Positions 23,588 to 30,844 of a stretch of DNA of 35,896 nt are shown one piece after another. The stretch lies in assembly GCA_964585575.1 (NCBI GenBank), contig CAZPEM010000015.1:1-35896 (forward strand), in the 5' to 3' direction. The translations under genes and the position numbers were made by a program. Positions within the stretch are counted from its first letter, which is position 1. Each line of letters starts with the position of its first letter. The notes beneath the pieces are model-generated. The model was not told where the DNA came from. It saw only the letters and a program-made list of their open reading frames with translations, and searched no databases. The DNA is from UBA4655 sp964585575 (lineage in GTDB: Bacteria > Planctomycetota > Planctomycetia > Pirellulales > UBA1268).

Positions 23588-24322
23588 TCAGCGCCGCCGG
23601 GTCCAGGCGTCGTCCCCGTATCGGCCGACCGCGGCCAGCCACGCCTCGCCCAAAGCGTCGCCGGCGGGCCGTGTGTCGGGCCGCGGCTCGGCCCCGGCCG
23701 CCGAGGCGATGCCGGCCACCCACTCGCGGCGGAGGCTCGGAAGATCGACCCCTCGTCCAAGGAGGTCCTCGATGCCGCTGCCGCGTCCGGCCCGACGCAG
23801 GAGCAGACTGCCGTGCTGGACGACCGCCGCTCGGTGCCGCCGCTGCGCGCTGCCGAGCACCTTGTCGGCTCCGATCACGACGTCGCCGGGCGAGCGTCGA
23901 TCGAAGCAGAGATAGGGCTCGAGGCGGGCCGCCGGCGGAGGCCCGCCCCCCTCGACGAGCCGTGGGCCGAGCGACAGCCCGCGAAGCAGCTCCACCGCAG
24001 CCCCGTGCACCGCGTCGTAGAGCCGCTGCGTGGTCTCGCCCCATGGGTGGGAGCGGCAGACGGCGATCGCGTACGTGAGGTCGGTGCCGTGGAGGATCGC
24101 ACCGCCACCGCTCGGCCGCCGCACGACGGGCAACGACGAAAGGCCCGGAACGTCGTCCCGCTCGTCGAACCGCTGAAACGCACCGAGCGACAGCGAGGGC
24201 TCGCTCCAACCGTAAAACCTGATGGCGATGCCACCGGGGGGCAGTCCTTCGGCGAGCAGCTCGTCGGCCGCCATGTTCGTCGGGCCGTCCGCCGGCTGAT
24301 CAAAGCGGTAGAGCAGGATCAC
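23588..24322 (-). CDS. LipM/LplA-family lipoate or octanoate transferase
   Basis: 244 aa, biotin/lipoate ligase fold. RRPSGGGAILHGTDLTYAIA is the substrate loop, and K154 in IGADKVLGSAQRR is the family lysine. QHGSLLL follows. C139 in LCFDRRS sits where the catalytic cysteine of LipM (octanoyltransferase acting on GcvH) lies, so a LipM-like octanoyltransferase is at least as likely as a lipoate-protein ligase. The GTG at 24322 overlaps the gcvH stop (GTGA), so it is coupled to its probable acceptor protein. This supports a role in lipoylating the glycine cleavage H protein; which reaction it does is not settled by sequence. Confidence 0.87.
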   Translation of the reverse strand: MILLYRFDQPADGPTNMAADELLAEGLPPGGIAIRFYGWSEPSLSLGAFQRFDERDDVPGLSSLPVVRRPSGGGAILHGTDLTYAIAVCRSHPWGETTQRLYDAVHGAAVELLRGLSLGPRLVEGGGPPPAARLEPYLCFDRRSPGDVVIGADKVLGSAQRRHRAAVVQHGSLLLRRAGRGSGIEDLLGRGVDLPSLRREWVAGIASAAGAEPRPDTRPAGDALGEAWLAAVGRYGDDAWTRRR

Positions 24323-24708
24323 TTCCGGCCCACCGACGCGTCGTAGGCGGACTGATCGAGAAGCTTGTCGAGCTCCTTCGGGTCGTCGATCCGCAGCTTC
24401 GCAACCCAGCCCTTGCCATAGGGGTCGCTCGCGAGCGTGTCGAGACTTCCCGGGAGGGCGGCGTTGACCTCCACGATCTCGCCGCCGACCGGCGCGTAGA
24501 GATCGCTCACCGCCTTCACGCTCTCGATCTCGCCGAACGACTCGCCCGCCTTCACCCGCCTGCCGACCTGCGGCAATTGCATGAAGACGAGGTCGGTGAG
24601 GGCCTCGACCGCGTAGGCAGAGATGCCGATCGTGGCGACGGAGCCCGCCGCCGGCGACTCCTCGACTCGGATCCATTCGTGCGAAGGGGCGAACTTGAGA
24701 GCGGCCAT
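24319..24708 (-). CDS. gcvH: Glycine cleavage system H protein
   Basis: 129 aa, the lipoylated carrier that shuttles the aminomethyl group between the P, T and L proteins. The lipoyl lysine is K65 in IESVKAVSDL. The N-terminus (KFAPSHEWIRVEE) and GISAYAVEALTDLVFMQLP are typical. Length is normal. The ATG at 24708 has GAGGAG upstream. It follows gcvT by 37 bases and overlaps the ligase gene by four. P and L proteins are not in the window. Confidence 0.96.
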   Translation of the reverse strand: MAALKFAPSHEWIRVEESPAAGSVATIGISAYAVEALTDLVFMQLPQVGRRVKAGESFGEIESVKAVSDLYAPVGGEIVEVNAALPGSLDTLASDPYGKGWVAKLRIDDPKELDKLLDQSAYDASVGRK

Positions 24709-24745
24709 GGGGGCTCCTCGGGATGACGGGCGAAGGAACGGATTT

Positions 24746-25879
24746 TTACGTTTTTTTGCGCGAGTAGAAAGGGAGTCGAACGACCCTGGCCGGCTCGATC
24801 GCATCGCGGATCCGCACCGCGAGCGGAGTGCCGACCGCGGCGTGGGCGGCAGCGACGTTCGCCATCGCGATCGGCACGCCCAGGCTCGGCGAAAAACTGC
24901 CGCTCGTGACCGTTCCCACGGGCGATTCCATTCCGGGAGCGAGCACGTCGTGCCCCTCGCGGGCCGGCCGCTTTGACTCGACCACCAGACCCACCCGCAC
25001 GACCGCCGGTCCCGCGGCCGGCTGACGGAAACGCTCGACACCGGGAAACGACCGGCCCTCGACGTCGATGGCGAAGCCGAGTCCGGCGGCGAACGGGTCG
25101 GTGTCTTCGCGAAGCTCGTGTCCGTAGAGAGGCATGGCCGCCTCGAGCCGCAGCGTGTCGCGGGCACCCAGGCCGCAGGGGAGCAGGCCGTCCGCCTTCC
25201 CCGCCTCGCAGATCGCATCCGCCACCCGCTCGGCCTCGGCCGCGGGCACGACGAGTTCGACGCCATCCTCGCCCGTGTAGCCCGTGCGGGTGACCGTGGC
25301 GGGGACGCCGGCGACGATCGCCTCGGCGCCCCGGTAGACGCGAAGGGCGGCCACTCTCTCGGCTTCCGCGGCGTCGGTGACGAGCCGGCCGATGAGCCCC
25401 AGTGCAAGCGGCCCCTGCACGGCGATCATCGCCGTCTCGAAGGTGCGGTCCTCGAACGCGACGCCCGAAACCGGCAGCTGCGACTCGATCCACGCGACCA
25501 CGCGGCAGCGGTTCGACGCGTTCACGACGAGCCCGACAACCGGGCTGCCCGCGGCGTCGATCTCCCGGGAGACGAGCGCGTCGTCGAGGATCCGGCCCGC
25601 GGCGTCGGTCACGAGCGTGTAGCGGATCATGCCTGGCTGCATGTCGCAGGTGCGGCGGGTGAGCAATCTCTCGACGAACTCGACCGCCCCCGGCCCGGTG
25701 AACCGCAGCCGCCCCATGTGCGACACGTCGAAGAGCCCGGCCGCTGTCCGCACCGCCGTGTGCTCGGCGATGATCGACGAATATTGGACCGGCATCTCCC
25801 AGCCGCCGAAACCGACCATCCTCCCGCCGCGACGCACGTGCCAGTCATGAAGCGGCGTTTTCAAGAGCGATTCGGTCAT
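24746..25879 (-). CDS. gcvT: Aminomethyltransferase (glycine cleavage T protein)
   Basis: 377 aa. Takes the aminomethyl group from the H protein and transfers it to tetrahydrofolate, giving 5,10-methylene-THF and ammonia. Family motifs are present: MVGFGGWEMPVQYSSI, GLFDVSHMGRL, TRTGYTGEDGVEL, GLGARDTLRLEAAMPLYGHE and GTVTSGSFSPSL. TGYTGEDG and LRLEA mark the folate site. Length is normal. It is first in the gcvT-gcvH-ligase operon. Its ATG at 25879 faces an intergenic region of 200 bases shared with the divergent DUF1080 gene; I see no glycine riboswitch in it. Confidence 0.95.
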   Translation of the reverse strand: MTESLLKTPLHDWHVRRGGRMVGFGGWEMPVQYSSIIAEHTAVRTAAGLFDVSHMGRLRFTGPGAVEFVERLLTRRTCDMQPGMIRYTLVTDAAGRILDDALVSREIDAAGSPVVGLVVNASNRCRVVAWIESQLPVSGVAFEDRTFETAMIAVQGPLALGLIGRLVTDAAEAERVAALRVYRGAEAIVAGVPATVTRTGYTGEDGVELVVPAAEAERVADAICEAGKADGLLPCGLGARDTLRLEAAMPLYGHELREDTDPFAAGLGFAIDVEGRSFPGVERFRQPAAGPAVVRVGLVVESKRPAREGHDVLAPGMESPVGTVTSGSFSPSLGVPIAMANVAAAHAAVGTPLAVRIRDAIEPARVVRLPFYSRKKT

Positions 25880-26079
25880 GAGTCGACATCGAAGACGAGG
25901 AAGGGCCGGCGGACTTCGCGACAGTGTAGCGAGTCTGGGGTAGCGAGTCTGAGAAATCGCGGGCGGGAGGGCTCACGAGCCGGCAGCGACAGGCCATCCC
26001 TCGACCAATCGCCGCTGGCGAACGTCACGAGGAATTCGTATTCTTCTCCGCCGGTGAGCACGCCCCTCGAGGAGAAACC

Positions 26080-26682
26080 ATGGTTCGTCTCTGCTTCGCC
26101 TTTTTCGCAGGAACGATGTTCGTGGCGGGTGCTGCGATCGCATCATCCCCGGCCAAGCCCAACGTCGCACCCGAGGGATTCACCGCCCTGTTCAACGGCG
26201 AGGATCTGACCGGGTGGCTTCAGGATCGCAAGCCACCAACGACGTGGACGGTCGAAGATGGCGTGCTTGCCTTCAACGGCAAGGGGGGCCCTCTGATCCA
26301 CACGGAGAAGTTTTCCAACTTCGTCCTGCTCGTGGACTGGAAGATTCCCAAGAAGGGCAACAGCGGTGTTTTTCTCCGCGGAGGGGCCACCCAGGTCGAG
26401 ATCAACGACGGCGACCCCACCAAGCCGACGTGGAACGGCACCTCGGGCGGCCTGTATCCGGACAAGCCGCCGACCAAGCATGCCATGAAGCCTGCGGGCG
26501 AATGGAACCACTATGAGATCCGCGTCGAGAACGGGGTCATCACGGTGTTTCTCAACGGCGAGAAAACCGTCGATGCGTTCCAAAAAGAATGGGGAAAGGC
26601 CACGGAGGGTCCGATCGGCTTTCAGAATCATGGCACGCCCGTCTCCTACAAGAACATTTTCATCAAGAAATTGCCCGACTAG
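26080..26682 (+). CDS. Exported DUF1080 (3-keto-disaccharide hydrolase type) protein
   Basis: 200 aa. A signal peptide (about 1-21, FAFFAGTMFVAGAAIASS) is followed by one DUF1080 domain, a jelly-roll, concanavalin-like fold very abundant in Planctomycetes. The usual pattern is seen: FTALFNGEDLTGW, VEDGVLAFNGKGG, FVLLVDWKIPKKGNSGVFLR, EWNHYEIRVENGVITVFLNG and PIGFQNHGTPVSYKNIFIK. Some members hydrolyse 3-keto-disaccharides or bind carbohydrate; the substrate here is unknown. The ATG at 26080 has GAGGAGAAA upstream. A beta-propeller gene follows by 82 bases on the same strand. Confidence 0.93.
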   Translation: MVRLCFAFFAGTMFVAGAAIASSPAKPNVAPEGFTALFNGEDLTGWLQDRKPPTTWTVEDGVLAFNGKGGPLIHTEKFSNFVLLVDWKIPKKGNSGVFLRGGATQVEINDGDPTKPTWNGTSGGLYPDKPPTKHAMKPAGEWNHYEIRVENGVITVFLNGEKTVDAFQKEWGKATEGPIGFQNHGTPVSYKNIFIKKLPD

Positions 26683-26764
26683 GTTGCTGCCCGACTCGCT
26701 GGACGCGTCCGGAGAAAGTGCGTCCATGAACTGTTTCCGGATGCACGACTCCGAGGGTCCGTCA

Positions 26765-28060
26765 ATGCGTTTCTCCGGCGGCAAAGCCGCGGCGTTCGTC
26801 CTCCTCGCCCTTCTGTGGCGGCAGCCCCCGATCGTCGCCCGAGAACCGGAATCGGCCCCTGCCACCGCGGGAAATGCAAGCTCGACGACGGAAGAAGAAG
26901 ACTGGGCCGCGTTCGCGAAGACGCTGCCGATGTTCGGGCCCGACGGCATGGTCGGCGAGGCGACGCTCTTCGACGTCAAGAGCGGCAGGTTGTTGCGATC
27001 GGTGCGTCGCTACGGGGACAACCTGCGACATGTGCGATTCTCGCCGAACGGCACGTTCGCGTTGCTCAGCTTTTACGACAAATCCGTCTTGTGGAATCTT
27101 GACGACGGCGGCGTCGACCGGGAGTTCGACCAGGGAGGCATCGCGGATTTTTCTCCGGACGGATCGAGCGTCTTGATCTACGGCGAGCACCAGGCGACTC
27201 GCCATGAGGTGGCCACCGGAAAAACCGTCGAGACCATCCAGCTGCCCGGAGGCAGGGGTTTCAAGAGCCGTTACACAAAAATCAACGCGCATCTTGCCAA
27301 CGAGGAGCGACGCGACGCATCCGGGACCCTCATCTACAACTCCGATGCATCCACCTACCAGCCGATCGTCGACGCGGCGACGGGCAAGGAAGCCGGACTA
27401 TGCCCGGACAACACACGCGGGTGCCTGGTCTCCGGTGCAACGAAGACGGTTCTTCAGGGTGGCCCCTTGCACCCGATCAATGTCGTCCGCGTTTTTGATT
27501 TCGCTCGTCAGGAAATCGCCCGATTCGACATGCCGCTCGGCGCACTCGAAGGCGTCGGTGGCGAACTGAGAGCGGTGAGTCGCGATGGAAAGCAATTCCT
27601 CTATGCGCGTCCGGCCAAGGAAGGGGGCGAAAATCCGGGGCCCAAAGCCCGATTTCTCACGCGGCATTATTCCGTTCACGACGCGGCGACCGGCAAGGAA
27701 ATGAATGCTTTGGGCGACTTCGACGCGAATTACACCGCGCATTTTTCGCCGGACGCGCGGCGTGTCGTGCTGCTGCCGACGTTCGGTCACCACGCCGACG
27801 ACGCCCGAGATCCCGAGATCCTCGTGATCGACGCCGCGACCGGGGCCGTGGAGTGCCGGATCAACTCCGGGCCGTGGGCGTTGCCGTCGTTGGACTTCGA
27901 CGCCGACGGCAGTCGCATGCTCGTGGCCGGGGCCATGAACCTCACCTTCTGGCGAAACTCCCCTGGATGGCGGCAGCGGGAACAGCAAACCCCCATGCCG
28001 CGGAAGATGGTCGATACCCTGAAGATTCTCAAGAAGGGAAAAACCGGGAACGGGAGCTGA
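26765..28060 (+). CDS. Exported beta-propeller (WD40-like) protein
   Basis: 431 aa. After a probable signal peptide (FSGGKAAAFVLLALLWRQP) repeated blade-like motifs appear: VRFSPNGTFALLSFYDKSVL, ADFSPDGSSVLIYGE, AHFSPDARRVVLLPTFG and LDFDADGSRMLVAGA. Each FSPDG-type turn precedes a beta hairpin, as in WD40 and similar propellers. There is no enzyme motif. The ATG at 26765 has GAGGG seven bases before it and starts the signal peptide; ATGs at 26726 and 26741 are weaker. Base use is visibly less GC-rich in parts than in neighbouring genes, which may mean a different history. It lies downstream of the DUF1080 gene, perhaps in one operon. Confidence 0.8.
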   Translation: MRFSGGKAAAFVLLALLWRQPPIVAREPESAPATAGNASSTTEEEDWAAFAKTLPMFGPDGMVGEATLFDVKSGRLLRSVRRYGDNLRHVRFSPNGTFALLSFYDKSVLWNLDDGGVDREFDQGGIADFSPDGSSVLIYGEHQATRHEVATGKTVETIQLPGGRGFKSRYTKINAHLANEERRDASGTLIYNSDASTYQPIVDAATGKEAGLCPDNTRGCLVSGATKTVLQGGPLHPINVVRVFDFARQEIARFDMPLGALEGVGGELRAVSRDGKQFLYARPAKEGGENPGPKARFLTRHYSVHDAATGKEMNALGDFDANYTAHFSPDARRVVLLPTFGHHADDARDPEILVIDAATGAVECRINSGPWALPSLDFDADGSRMLVAGAMNLTFWRNSPGWRQREQQTPMPRKMVDTLKILKKGKTGNGS

Positions 28061-28105
28061 TTCTTTCCGCCTTGCGGTTCGAGCTTCGCGGCGACGTGGT
28101 TCGCG

Positions 28106-28138
28106 CCGACATGGCACGGGCAGCCCCGAACCCGTCGG
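28106..28138. repeat. Dispersed element with hairpin between converging genes
   Basis: Holds the shared core gggcagccccgaaccc at 28118-28133, and arms acggg (28116-28120) and cccgt (28131-28135) with a 10-base loop, flanked by ccgac (28106-28110) and gtcgg (28134-28138). It lies between the end of the propeller gene (28060) and the end of proS (28152), so it could mark the 3' ends of both transcripts. Confidence 0.7.
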
Positions 28139-28151
28139 AGCGGCCGTGCAA

Positions 28152-29672
28152 TCAGTACGACTTCGCGAGGACGCTGCGGCGGCGGACCGGCTGGCCCGTC
28201 ACGATGCACGTGCCGGGCTCGTCGTCGCCGTCGAGCGGGATGCAGCGGACGGTGACCTTCAGCGGGTCGAGCGCCGCGGCCACCGCGGCGTCGTCGGCGA
28301 CATGCACGTGGGCGAAGCCGCCGTGGATTCCCTCGGCCTTGCCCCCCTTCGACGCCGGCGGCGTGAAGAAGTCGTTCACCTCCTGCAGCGACCCGAGCCG
28401 GACGGAGTGCGCGTCGCGGTAGGCCTTCGCCCTGTCGAAGAGGCCCTGCTGCATCTCCTCGAGCAGCTTCGGCACGGTCGCGACGAACTCCGCAAGCGGC
28501 ACCGCCTGCCGTTCCTTCGGCCCGCGGTCGCGGCGGAAAACGCTGACGTTGCCCGCGGCGAGGTCGCGGGGGCCGATCTCCACGCGGATCGGGGTGCCTC
28601 GCTTCACGTGCTGCCAGGTCTTCTCGCCGCCGCGGATGTCGCGCGAGTCGATCACGGCCCGCACGGGCTCGCCGGAGTATGCCTGTGTCGAGAGTTCGCG
28701 CTCCAGCCGCTCGCAGCAGGCCATCACGGCGGCCCGCTCCTCGTCGCTGCGGTGGATGGGGAGGATCACCACATGCTCCGGCGCGATCCGCGGGGGCAGC
28801 ACGAGGCCGTCGTCGTCGGAGTGGGTCATGATGACCGCGCCGACGAGGCGGGTCGAGACGCCCCACGAGGTCGTCCAGCAGTATTCCTCGGCGCCGTTCT
28901 GGCCGGCGAACTTGATCTCCTGGGCCCTCGCGAAATTCTGCCCCAGAAAATGGGAGGTGCCCGCCTGCAGGGCCTTGCGGTCCTGCATCATCGCCTCGAT
29001 GGAGTAGGTGTCGACGGCGCCCGGAAACCGCTCGGCCGCCGGCTTCGGACCCTTCACGACCGGGATCGCGAGGTCGCGTTCGGCGAACGTGCGGTAGACC
29101 TCGAGCATCCGCATCGTCTCCTCGACCGCCTCCTCGCTCGTGGCGTGGGCCGTGTGCCCCTCCTGCCAGAGGAACTCAGCCGTGCGGAGGAAGACCCGGG
29201 GACGCATCTCCCAGCGGACGACGTTCGCCCACTGGTTCACGAGGATCGGCAGGTCCCGCCACGACTGGATCCACTTGGCGTACATGGCGCCGATGATCGT
29301 CTCGCTCGTGGGCCGGACGATGAGCGGCTCCTCGAGCTTCCCGGTGGGGACGAGCTTCCCGTCGGGCCCGAGCTCGAGCCGATGGTGCGTGACGACGGCG
29401 CATTCCTTCGCGAAGCCCTCGACGTGCTTCGCCTCCTTCTCGAGGAACGAGAGCGGAATGAAGAGCGGGAAGTAGGCGTTGCGGTGGCCGGTCTCCTTGA
29501 ACATCCGGTCGAGGATTCCCTGCATCCGCTCCCAGATCGCGTAGCCGTGCGGCTTGATCACCATGCAGCCGCGGACGGGGGAACTCTCGGCGAGGTCGGC
29601 AGCGCGGACCACCTGCTGGTACCACTCGGGGTAGTCCTCGGCACGGGTCGGGGAGATCGCATGTTCTGGCAT
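28152..29672 (-). CDS. proS: Prolyl-tRNA synthetase, archaeal/eukaryotic type
   Basis: 506 aa, class II synthetase charging tRNA-Pro. It is of the short type without the editing insertion found in E. coli-type ProRS. Visible parts are PTRAEDYPEWYQQVVRAADL at the start, RPTSETIIGAMYAKWIQSW, WANVVRWEMRPR (class II motif 2), HSDDDGLVLPP and the anticodon domain, with the characteristic C-terminal Tyr (SVLAKSY). The zinc-type C-terminal module seems reduced: only RCIP and TCIVTG carry cysteines where the family often has four ligands. The ATG at 29672 is divergent from the YhaM-like gene, 89 bases away. Confidence 0.95.
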   Translation of the reverse strand: MPEHAISPTRAEDYPEWYQQVVRAADLAESSPVRGCMVIKPHGYAIWERMQGILDRMFKETGHRNAYFPLFIPLSFLEKEAKHVEGFAKECAVVTHHRLELGPDGKLVPTGKLEEPLIVRPTSETIIGAMYAKWIQSWRDLPILVNQWANVVRWEMRPRVFLRTAEFLWQEGHTAHATSEEAVEETMRMLEVYRTFAERDLAIPVVKGPKPAAERFPGAVDTYSIEAMMQDRKALQAGTSHFLGQNFARAQEIKFAGQNGAEEYCWTTSWGVSTRLVGAVIMTHSDDDGLVLPPRIAPEHVVILPIHRSDEERAAVMACCERLERELSTQAYSGEPVRAVIDSRDIRGGEKTWQHVKRGTPIRVEIGPRDLAAGNVSVFRRDRGPKERQAVPLAEFVATVPKLLEEMQQGLFDRAKAYRDAHSVRLGSLQEVNDFFTPPASKGGKAEGIHGGFAHVHVADDAAVAAALDPLKVTVRCIPLDGDDEPGTCIVTGQPVRRRSVLAKSY

Positions 29673-29761
29673 GGCGTGGGCTCGAAGGGAGGGGAAATCC
29701 GCGGAACGTCGTTTGCGGGCCTACGGGCCGCGACCATACACTTTCAGCCGAGGCTTTTTCC

Positions 29762-30844
29762 ATGGCAGCATCATCGCAGCCGCCTTCCCCGGCGGCCTTC
29801 GCGGCCCGACCCCGGGGTCCCAGGCGTCGGTTCATCACCGAGCTTCCGCCCCAGGGCACGGTGGACGAGGTCTTCCTCGCGACCCACAAGCAGCTTCGCC
29901 CCAACCGCAATGGCCAGCTCTACCTGCAGGTCGAACTCGCCGACCGAACCGGCATCGTCACAGCTCGGCTCTGGAACGCCGGCGACGAGGAGTTCGGCGG
30001 ATTCGACGACGGCGACTACGTCCGCGTCCGCGGCACGACGCAGCTCTACCAGGGAGGCGTCCAGATCATCGCACAGTCGATCGACCGGGTCGATCCGCGG
30101 GGCATCGACGAGTCGGATTTCCGCGTGCTGCTCGAGGGGGATCTCGACCGGCTCGAGGCGGAGCTCATCGGCGTCGTCGAGTCGATCACGGAGCCGCAGC
30201 TGAGGGCCCTCTGCGATGCGTTCGTCGCCGACCTCGATCTCATGAAGGCGATGCGACGAACCCCCGCCGGCGTGAAGCACCATCACGCCTACGCCGGGGG
30301 ACTTCTCGACCACGTCGTCTCGCTGCTGCGACTCGCGGAGAGGATCGCGCCGATCTACCCGGACGTCGATCGCGACCTGCTGCTCGTCGGCGCGCTCTAT
30401 CACGACGTCGGAAAGACCCGGGAAATCGAGAGCACAAAGGGCTTCTCCTACACCGATTCCGGCCAGCTGCTCGGCCACGTGCTGCTCGGCCTCGAGATCG
30501 TCGACCGGAAGATCGCCGAGGCGAGGGAGCGGACGGGCGGGGAGTTCGACCGGGAGCTCGCCGTCCGGGTGAAGCACATGATCGCCAGCCACCACGGCCA
30601 CTACGAGTTCGGCGCGCCGAAGCTGCCCATGACGCTCGAGGCTCTCGCGCTCCACCACATCGACCTCATGGACTCGCAGCTCGCGAGCACGATCCAGCTC
30701 CTCCAGGTCGAGGCCTCGATGGACGGCGGATGGACGCAGTACCAGGCGAATCAGGGGCGGAAATACTTTCGCGGCAACCGCCAGGCCGACGACGCCGCGG
30801 CGCACGAACCGGCGCAGTCACCAAAGCGAACGGGCCGCGGATGA
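29762..30844 (+). CDS. OB-fold/HD-domain 3'-5' exoribonuclease, YhaM-like
   Basis: 360 aa. An N-terminal OB-fold nucleic-acid-binding domain (GQLYLQVELADRTGIVTARLW, DYVRVRGTTQLY) is followed by an HD domain with the metal ligands in HHHAYAGGLLDHV (from residue 173), LYHDVGKT (HD at 214-215) and IASHHGHYEFG. This is the order of Bacillus YhaM, a Mn-dependent 3'-5' exonuclease acting on RNA and single-stranded DNA. Nuclease function is inferred from that family. It ends with TGA overlapping the rnr start (ATGA), so it is made together with RNase R. Confidence 0.9.
   Translation: MAASSQPPSPAAFAARPRGPRRRFITELPPQGTVDEVFLATHKQLRPNRNGQLYLQVELADRTGIVTARLWNAGDEEFGGFDDGDYVRVRGTTQLYQGGVQIIAQSIDRVDPRGIDESDFRVLLEGDLDRLEAELIGVVESITEPQLRALCDAFVADLDLMKAMRRTPAGVKHHHAYAGGLLDHVVSLLRLAERIAPIYPDVDRDLLLVGALYHDVGKTREIESTKGFSYTDSGQLLGHVLLGLEIVDRKIAEARERTGGEFDRELAVRVKHMIASHHGHYEFGAPKLPMTLEALALHHIDLMDSQLASTIQLLQVEASMDGGWTQYQANQGRKYFRGNRQADDAAAHEPAQSPKRTGRG

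Noticed and set aside
25880..26079. Glycine riboswitch upstream of gcvT
   Set aside because: No aptamer-like conserved sequence or paired structure is visible in the 200-base divergent gap, which shows only a short direct repeat of gtagcgagtctg.
29671..30840. Upstream extension of RNase R
   Set aside because: The frame is open only because of high GC; the YhaM-like gene occupies this stretch and overlaps the true rnr start.
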